DNA of 64,000 nt from an uncultured Elioraea sp. Lineage in GTDB: Bacteria > Pseudomonadota > Alphaproteobacteria > Acetobacterales > Acetobacteraceae. The translations under genes were made by a program, and so were the position numbers. The notes under the pieces are model-generated. The model did no database searches. It was not told the origin of the DNA and saw nothing but the letters and a program-made list of their open reading frames with translations. Positions 57,126 to 64,000 of this stretch are shown piece by piece (position 1 is the first letter of the stretch; the number at the start of each line of letters is the position of its first letter). Location: the NCBI GenBank assembly GCA_938010425.1, contig CALLUO010000015.1:1-64000 (forward strand), read 5' to 3'.

Positions 57126-58910
57126 TCAGCGCGGCTTCGGTGGCGGCAAATCAAGCGCGATGTGCAGTTCTTTCAACCGTTCGGGTGGCACTGGGGCGGG
57201 AGCGCCCATCATCAGGTCTTCGGCCTGCTGGTTCATCGGGAACAGGATCACCTCGCGGATGTTCGGCTCGTCCGCCAGCAGCATGACGATGCGGTCGATG
57301 CCCGGGGCGGAGCCGCCGTGCGGCGGGGCGCCGTAACGGAAGGCGTTGAGCATACCGCCGAACCGCGCCTCCACCTCTTCACGGCTGTAACCTGCGATTG
57401 CGAAGGCGCGCAGCATGATCTCCGGGTCATGGTTGCGGATCGCACCCGAGGAGAGCTCTACCCCGTTGCACACAATGTCGTACTGGTAGGCCTTGATGGA
57501 GAGGGGATCCTGCGTGTTCAACGCCTCTAGCCCCCCCTGCGGCATTGAGAACGGGTTATGGCTGAACTCGATCGCGCCGGTCTCCTCGTTCCGTTCGTAC
57601 ATTGGAAAATCCGTGATCCAACAGAAACGGAACGCATTCCGCTCGACGAGGTCGAGGTCGGTGCCAAGACGGGTGCGCACCTTGCCAGCGAAGGCGGCTG
57701 CTTCCTTCGGTGGGGCGCAGACGAAGAACACCGCATCGCCATCTGCCAGGTCGAACCGCTGGCGGATCGCCGCACTCCGCTCGGGCTCGAGGTTCTTAGC
57801 GATTGGCCCTTTCGCCTCGCCCCCCTCGAACACGATGTAGCCGAGGCCGCCCGCACTTTCCGCCTTCGCCCATTCATTGAGCCGATCGAAAAAGCTCCTC
57901 GGCTTGTTGCCAGCCCCGGGGGCGGGGATGGCGCGCACCACTGCCCCCTTTTCGATTGCGCGCGCAAAAAGGCCAAAGCCGCCACCAGAGAAATGTTCGG
58001 TGACGTCGGCGATACGCAGAGGGTTGCGCAGATCGGGCTTGTCAGTGCCGTAGGCGAGCAGGGCCTCATCATAGGCGATGCGTGGAAAAGGGGGCGGGGT
58101 GACGCTGCGCCCGTTCGCGAACTCCTCGAACACGCCGGCCAGAACGGGTTCGATCGCGGCGAACACATCCTCCTGGGTGACGAAGCTCATCTCGAAGTCG
58201 AGCTGATAGAACTCGCCTGGCGAACGATCCGCCCGCGCATCCTCGTCGCGGAAGCACGGTGCGATCTGGAAGTAGCGATCGAATCCCGCAACCATGCAGA
58301 GCTGCTTGAACTGCTGGGGCGCCTGCGGCAGGGCATAGAATTTTCCAGGATGAAGCCGCGATGGCACGAGAAAGTCGCGCGCTCCTTCGGGGCTCGAAGC
58401 GGTCAAGATGGGCGTTTGGAACTCGATGAAACCGGCGTCGATCATGCGCCGCCGAATGGAGCTGATCACTTGCGAACGGAGAATAATGTTGCGGTGCTGG
58501 CGTTCGCGCCTGAGATCGAGAAAACGGTAACGCAGACGAAGCTCCTCCGGGAATTCGGCCTCGCCCGCGACCTGGATCGGCAGCACCTCAGCCACCGACT
58601 GCACCGTGATCGCCTCTGCGCGCAGTTCGATCTCGCCGGTGGGGATCTTTTGGTTCACTGTATCAGGGGTGCGCCGCACCACGGTTCCGGTGACCGTGAT
58701 CACGCTCTCGGGGCGAATTCGTTCCGCCTGCTCGAGCAGGGGAGAGTGAGCGTCGATCACCACCTGGGTGATGCCGTAATGGTCGCGCAGATCGATAAAC
58801 AGCAGGCCGCCATGGTCTCGCTTACGGTGCACCCAGCCGGAGAGGCGGACGGTCTGGCCGGCATGGTCGGCGCGAAGCGCGCCGCAAGTGTGCGTGCGGT
58901 AGGGGTGCAT
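57126..58910 (-). CDS. aspS: Aspartate-tRNA ligase
   Basis: AspRS of the bacterial type, 594 residues. Order: OB-fold anticodon domain (about 1-110, [20 protein letters not shown]-like [20 protein letters not shown]), class II motif 2 ([20 protein letters not shown]), the bacterial insertion GAD domain (about 290-420) and motif 3 ([20 protein letters not shown]). The protein ends with the basic run DLPPPKPR. It could be discriminating or not; that cannot be judged here. It is divergent from rnd. Confidence 0.96.
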   Translation of the reverse strand: MHPYRTHTCGALRADHAGQTVRLSGWVHRKRDHGGLLFIDLRDHYGITQVVIDAHSPLLEQAERIRPESVITVTGTVVRRTPDTVNQKIPTGEIELRAEAITVQSVAEVLPIQVAGEAEFPEELRLRYRFLDLRRERQHRNIILRSQVISSIRRRMIDAGFIEFQTPILTASSPEGARDFLVPSRLHPGKFYALPQAPQQFKQLCMVAGFDRYFQIAPCFRDEDARADRSPGEFYQLDFEMSFVTQEDVFAAIEPVLAGVFEEFANGRSVTPPPFPRIAYDEALLAYGTDKPDLRNPLRIADVTEHFSGGGFGLFARAIEKGAVVRAIPAPGAGNKPRSFFDRLNEWAKAESAGGLGYIVFEGGEAKGPIAKNLEPERSAAIRQRFDLADGDAVFFVCAPPKEAAAFAGKVRTRLGTDLDLVERNAFRFCWITDFPMYERNEETGAIEFSHNPFSMPQGGLEALNTQDPLSIKAYQYDIVCNGVELSSGAIRNHDPEIMLRAFAIAGYSREEVEARFGGMLNAFRYGAPPHGGSAPGIDRIVMLLADEPNIREVILFPMNQQAEDLMMGAPAPVPPERLKELHIALDLPPPKPR

Positions 58911-59017
58911 GGCTCGGTCTGGGCTGAATATGGAAGCGGGAGGGAAACGGCAGGGGCGTGGGAAGTCAAGCCGCCCGCTTGGTGCCCGCGCAGCACGGGT
59001 GTAGAAGCGCGGCGCCC

Positions 59018-60208
59018 ATGAGCCAGCGAGCCAAGCCGGCCTTTCCCGACCCCGTGCTGATCGAGACCTCGGACGCGCTCGCCGCCCTCTGTGCCAGGCT
59101 TACTGCCGCGGAGTTCGTGACCGTAGACACCGAGTTTATGCGTGAGCGCACCTACTGGCCGGAGCTCTGCGTGGTACAGATCGCCGGCCCTGACGATGTG
59201 GCGGTGATCGACGCTCTTGCTCCGGGGCTCGACCTCGGCCCGCTCTATGCGCTGTTGGACGATGAGCGGGTGACCAAGGTGTTCCACGCCGCGCGACAGG
59301 ATTTGGAGATCTTCTACCACCGTACCGGCCGGCTGCCCAAGCCGCTGTTCGACACCCAAGTGGCGGCCATGGTCGCGGGGTTTGGCGACCAAGTCGGTTA
59401 CGACGCGTTGATCGCGGCGCTGACGGGGGCGTCGATCGACAAGGCGTTCCGCTTCTCGGATTGGTCAGCCCGTCCACTCACCCCGCAACAGATCGCCTAC
59501 GCAGCGGCCGACGTCACCCACCTCCGCTGCGCTTATGTCAAGCTGCGCGCGCGGCTCGAGCGCAACGGGCGGCTTGCCTGGGTGGCTGAGGAGATGGCCG
59601 CGCTTTCGGATCCGGCGACCTACCGGCTCGAGCCGGAGGAGGCCTGGCAACGGCTCAAGCCGAAAAGCACCAACCGCCGCTTTCTTGCCGTGCTGCGCGC
59701 GGTGGCAGCTTGGCGCGAGCGTGAGGCGCAGCGCCTCAACATCCCCCGCCAGCGTGTGGTGAAAGATGAGACGGTGCTGGAGGTCGCCGCCCAGGCTCCC
59801 TCCGACGTCGCCGGCTTGCTGCGCGCGCGGGGCTTTCCGCGCTCCCTCGCGGAAGGCAGATCAGGAGCTGCACTTCTGGCCGCGATCGCGCAGGCGAAGG
59901 CGTTGCCAGAGGATGCCTTGCCCAAAACCGAGGATAGGCGGAACGGCGCCCGCGCCTCTCCCGCGCTCGTTGCGCTGTTGAAAGTCTTGCTCGCAGCGAA
60001 ATGCGAGGAGCACGACGTCGCACAGCGGCTTGTTGCCTCTTCCGAAGAGCTCGACCGGCTGGCCGTCGAAGAGCACGAGGATCTTCCCTGCCTTCATGGC
60101 TGGCGCCGCGCCGTGTTCGGCGAAGCTGCCTTGGCGTTAAAGTCAGGCAAGGTTGCGCTGACCGCGTCCGGGCGTCGAGTACGACTGGTACCGCTGGTTG
60201 GCGACTGA
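59018..60208 (+). CDS. rnd: Ribonuclease D
   Basis: This 3'-5' exonuclease trims tRNA precursors. It has 396 residues. The DEDD motifs are [20 protein letters not shown] (Exo I), [15 protein letters not shown] (Exo II) and [18 protein letters not shown] (Exo III). An HRDC domain (about 205-290) and a second helical domain follow. ATG 59018 is favoured over an upstream in-frame start inside the divergent promoter region. It is the last recognisable gene before a long empty stretch. Confidence 0.93.
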   Translation: MSQRAKPAFPDPVLIETSDALAALCARLTAAEFVTVDTEFMRERTYWPELCVVQIAGPDDVAVIDALAPGLDLGPLYALLDDERVTKVFHAARQDLEIFYHRTGRLPKPLFDTQVAAMVAGFGDQVGYDALIAALTGASIDKAFRFSDWSARPLTPQQIAYAAADVTHLRCAYVKLRARLERNGRLAWVAEEMAALSDPATYRLEPEEAWQRLKPKSTNRRFLAVLRAVAAWREREAQRLNIPRQRVVKDETVLEVAAQAPSDVAGLLRARGFPRSLAEGRSGAALLAAIAQAKALPEDALPKTEDRRNGARASPALVALLKVLLAAKCEEHDVAQRLVASSEELDRLAVEEHEDLPCLHGWRRAVFGEAALALKSGKVALTASGRRVRLVPLVGD

Positions 60209-63200
60209 ACGATGCCGTGCACGTCACGGTTTTCGGAGAACGCGTCACGCCTCGGTCAAAATCTGCGCGTTGAGGTGAGCGAAACGCGCCGACAATGAAA
60301 TCGAGCGATCTGACGTCGCGTTCCACCAAATAGCTAGCGATCAAGGCCAGGGCGGAATGTCCGAGGGTTTTCCGTGGTAGGACCACGCCAGGTAGGCGTG
60401 GTGCCCTCCAGCGGGAGGAGATGACCGATCACGCCTCCGAACATTATCCGAAGAGCAAGACGGAGCATGACCTCGCGCGTTTCCGTCCTGTCGCGTATGC
60501 CTCTTTGGACCTTCTTCGTCCGCCGTCGACACACGACCGCGGCAGCACACAGAAACCTGGAGAGCTGCAGATGAAGGCAAGAAGCTTTTTGATGCAGCAG
60601 GCAACTGCTCGCTTGCTGACGCCGAGCACATCACCGGATCGTCAGCGGTAGGGCGTGTCGTGGATGTCACGCGAGACTAAACCTTACGCAAAGACGGTCG
60701 ACTCAACGATGTCAGTTCAGCATGCGCGATTTGTTGATGCTGACGCGTCGCAAGCGATCGTTCTGAACCTCTCACTAAGTGAGCTGATTGGGATTGGGGA
60801 AGGCGCGGACATAACGAGGTACACACCCCGTAGGCAGCCAAATTGAATGAGACTGTTTCATAGTTAGGGGCGCCATTTGTTCCTGGACTCCGTGTTCGTG
60901 GTGCCTGGGAAGACGGCGGCAGGCAGAGGTGCCTCGATCCGAACCATCTGGTCATTTACGCTGCCGACCTCGCCGCGAATGGCTTGATTATCCAGGGCGA
61001 ATCTCCATCCATGAAGTGAAACATGTGAGAGATGGCTCACATCAGCGAGCAAGAACAAGGCGAGGATCGCGATTGCGCGCGCGCTCCACTTCGTGTTCAG
61101 TCTCTCACGAGTCGAAACCGAAAAGTTCCGTTTTCGCGCACCAATTTTCGATGCGTTGTGCACTGCACGAGCGTGCGGTCAGGCGGAGTGTGTCGCAGAA
61201 GCAAGGGTGGCGGGAGCGTTCGAAGCAGGGGTGGCGGGTGAATTTAGCGCATTTTCGGCTCGCCTCTCGTCGGCAGAGGCTCTTTCCGAGTGAAAAGCGT
61301 TCCAAGCGGTGTTGCCTGCAACTCCGCGCCGCGGAAGAGGATATGCTCACAGGGGGCGAAGAGATGATGGTCAGGGATCGCAGCCCTGCCAATCGCTTCA
61401 GCCTAGCAACGGTCGCTTCGGGCAGACCACATACCAAGGAGCATCTCAAGTTCGTCGAGCCATCCGCGCACCATCGTGACCAGGGCAGGAATCGATAGCT
61501 GGGCTAGCCGTGCGGACAGGGGTAGACTTGACCAAGTCTGCGGGCATGGCGCTCCAATCCGCTGTGGTCCATCTTGTCTTGCCGCTCCGCTTTTGCAGTG
61601 GCCGCACGATTGTCTTGCGTCATGGAGTGATCGTAATCACAGGGAAGTCGGAAGCTGTGCGGCGGTGCACGACCCAGGCTTGCTTAACGGAGTGAGCGGC
61701 CGCCCGAGGCTTTGCTTGGCGCTCGGTTCGTCCCTCGGCTTTAGAGCGCGGTTTGAGCGAGGGGTCGGGTGCATATTGGTTCGGCGAGGGCGGCGGTGGC
61801 AGCTGTGGTTGGAGCGACCGGCGTGAGAGGGCGCAGCTAGGGAAGAGGACATCAATGGCGTCCTTTGCAGAGATCGAGTTTCTGTCGCCGGCGCAGCCGC
61901 TGGGGAGTGTGCACGTTCCGCCACAAGCCTAGGGCATGAAGTAGGAACAGGTTCGTGACGGCGCGTGACCTGCGTCATGATGATGGGCGAACGGTGAAGA
62001 CCGTCGATGTGGGAGCGAGACGGCACGTGCGGGCGACGGACGCGGCTGCTCAGTGTCGGTCCGAGATGGTATGCGTCCTCGCTTTTCAACGCCTAAGGAG
62101 GCGGGTCTCAGCGAGCTCGCCGCTGATGGCTGCCGCGGATGACGCTTCGACGCGGGTTTCCACACAGCAGAACACGACGAGGGCGCTGGCCTGCCCTCGC
62201 CGAGGGTGTCACCTTGCGACGTTGCGCGCCCTATTCAGATTTCAGCGATCGTTTGCAGCAGGCGGTTTTCGCGCAAGGGATTGTTACCGGTCGCCTAAAC
62301 CAAAGGCCGCTCCTCTCATGCAGGTCTCTGATGTGATGAAGGCTGTCGTGGCTGTGCCTTTCAGCTTGGGGATGGAGTAGCCCCTGCCTGGCCGCGCGAC
62401 GTGCTCCTGTAGCCCGACCTGGGCATGGATCATCTTTGTTCTGTCACCGCGATAGTTTGCCACGCGCCGAGACGGTTTCCGCGCGGGCCGGCTGCCTTGC
62501 ACGTCTCCCTAGCTCCGCCGTTCCCCCGTGCTGAGGACCATGGATCGTTCGAAGAAGGTTTTCCGCTTGCGTGTTGCAGCGGTCGAAGCGTGCGTTTGCA
62601 GATGCAGATGCCTTGGCCTTTCCTAGCAGGTCCAGAAATGCACTGAGTTCCTCTGGCGGGGATGCTGCGTGCGCAGATCGAAGACATTCTTTTGCTCCCG
62701 CAGGCAAAAGCGGGTTTGATCACCAGCGAAGGAAGACTATTGCGGCTTGACCTGCGTGGCGTTTTGTAAGCGAAACACGTTGCCCGCAGGGGAGACAGCC
62801 GCGCTGCTGCTTAAAACCCAAGGAACGCAGTATCGAAACGCAGTATGGTGCAATGTTTTCAGCTGAGCCCCCGTGCGGCGGAGCGGCCATGGTCTCAAGC
62901 GCACCATCAGGAGGCGGATCCACGCGCGGGAGCCAGACTGCAAGTAACAGGGGGAACTCTGCTCTTATGTCGACCTGATGTCTCGTCGCGCAACGCACCT
63001 GAGAGGCGGAAGCCGCGGCAGCATACACCGAACCTCGTGGGTGCGCTGGTGCGTTCGCGATCGAATCCGACACCGTCGGCACTGGGCCAAACATGCAACT
63101 GCGGGTCGAGAAAGGCGCAACGCCGCCAGGTGCGACGAACTCAATTCTCTGCCTTCGTCCTAGAGAAAGGCCTGCGGCGACGGGTTCAAATTGTCGGCCG

Positions 63201-64000
63201 GGCGTAGAGCGCCGCGGCGATCGATCACCGCGTTACGCGCGTGCACGCTAACGACATTCTTCATGTCCGGCTGCTACGCTAGACGCGAGTGATCATCTCC
63301 CCGGATCGCGCGCTTGTGGCGTGCCGTGCCCTCTCTGCTTTCGCATCAGCGAATGCTTTGGCTGGTGGTTGAGGCTGGTCAGGCGGTTCGGCCAAATGAA
63401 GCGGAAGCCACTCATTCAGAGACGTTCCGGTCGCTTGCGTCTTGCACCTTCGCGTTTCGGGGTGGGCTGTCTGGTCGTCCTCGGCCTCCTGGCAGCCGAG
63501 CCAGCGACTCTCTGCACGCGTTTCATCAAATACTGCTCTCTCCGCAACTAAGTGTTCTGAGACTGGCCGAAGAGTGCGGCCGTAAGGGTGCACGCGAAAG
63601 TTTTTCTTTAGAAAGCCGCTGGCGGCACAGCATGAACTGCAGCTTGACGCTACGCGCAGCGGAAGGGGGCGGCCGCTATGTTTGCGACCAAGGGCGGCAG
63701 GGCGCAGGACAGACGATTCCCTGTCGACAGAGGATGAAGAACCGTGCCTTCACGTCACCGCTCGCGTTAGGCGCGCGCACCGTCTTTATCAGTCAATTCA
63801 GCTGGGCATATCTGTCATCGTCCTGTCGGAGCGGATTGCCCGAAATTCTCTTTGCAGTGTTGCGCGAAGCTGAGCAAGTCGCGCCGACTGGGACGGGCGT
63901 TCAACGGCCCGACTTTGCGTTTGCGTTATCGGTTCGTGTCCGGTCCTCGTGGCGCATGACAGGGAGTGTCATCACGCCACAGCCGCGTCCCCTTGCCGCC
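60209..64000. other. 3.8-kb gene desert at the right end
   Basis: Frames on both strands are short, overlap one another and lack motifs, ribosome sites and third-position GC bias. One leftward frame of 99 residues (60864-61163) has a single hydrophobic segment (AIAILALFLLADVSHLSHVS) and could be a small membrane protein, but nothing else supports it. No tRNA, transposase, phage integrase, CRISPR repeat or long repeat was recognised. The region may be heavily decayed DNA, like that at 34.7-36.3 kb. Confidence 0.6.

Noticed and set aside
57558-59021. 487-codon rightward open frame
   Set aside because: It is antisense to aspS and runs into the divergent promoter; no motif in the translated protein.
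60209-64000. CRISPR array or insertion sequence in the right-end desert
   Set aside because: No regularly spaced repeats, terminal inverted repeats or transposase motifs could be found by eye.

Overview
The window looks like chromosomal DNA of a GC-rich aerobic anoxygenic phototroph in the Alphaproteobacteria. The gene set best suits the Acetobacteraceae/Rhodospirillales, but that placement is inference from content and style, not a database match. It combines one end of a photosynthesis gene cluster, a near-complete C-P lyase operon, several solute transporters of the TRAP and Fbp-like ABC types, and a fatty/hydroxy-acid operon.

Layout. (1) 1-11146: photosynthesis cluster. bchB (cut by the window edge), bchN and bchF read leftwards. 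A divergent promoter region with PpsR-type operators separates them from a rightward operon: ppaA/aerR, ppsR, bchG, a BCD-family (PucC-like) carrier, bchP, hemC and idi. Together these supply dark-operative protochlorophyllide reduction, the 3-vinyl hydratase step, phytylation, phytyl-chain reduction, tetrapyrrole precursor, isoprenoid precursor and redox/light repression. (2) 11.3-15.5 kb: a HAD-like remnant and an Fbp-like ABC importer of the 2-aminoethylphosphonate type. (3) 15.5-19.6 kb: a decay zone with three frameshifted genes: an FAD-linked lactate/glycolate dehydrogenase, an MlaE-type permease and a sensor adenylate/guanylate cyclase. (4) 19.65-27.3 kb: a leftward operon with a TRAP transporter (two tandem binding proteins) and hutH-hutU. 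(5) 27.5-34.7 kb: phnG-H-I-J-K-L-M plus a DUF1045 2H-phosphoesterase, divergent from the regulator phnF across a GntR/HutC palindrome. (6) 36.3-42.3 kb: an SDR/FAH sugar-acid pair and a second Fbp-like ABC importer with a good Pho-box candidate. (7) 43-48.8 kb: tRNA-Ser(GGA), tatA, a fused TRAP permease, exoD, corA, an HDAC-like deacetylase and tusA. (8) 48.9-55.3 kb: acyl-CoA dehydrogenase, APH-type kinase, DUF6285, acyl-CoA synthetase, ROK kinase and dinB; the first four match the logic of the levulinate/4-hydroxyacid (Lva) pathway. (9) 55.4-60.2 kb: eipB, a GGDEF cyclase, aspS and rnd. (10) 60.2-64.0 kb: a gene desert, with a smaller one at 34.7-36.3 kb.

The most interesting points are the split ACAD10/11-like (LvaC-A-B-E-like) operon, the DUF1045 2H enzyme in place of phnP in the C-P lyase operon, the operator arrangement between bchF and ppaA, the Pho-box-like element on an importer that would otherwise be called an iron transporter, the tandem TRAP binding proteins beside hutUH, and the decayed cyclase-MlaE pair. 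All calls come from reading the sequence; no search or folding program was run.
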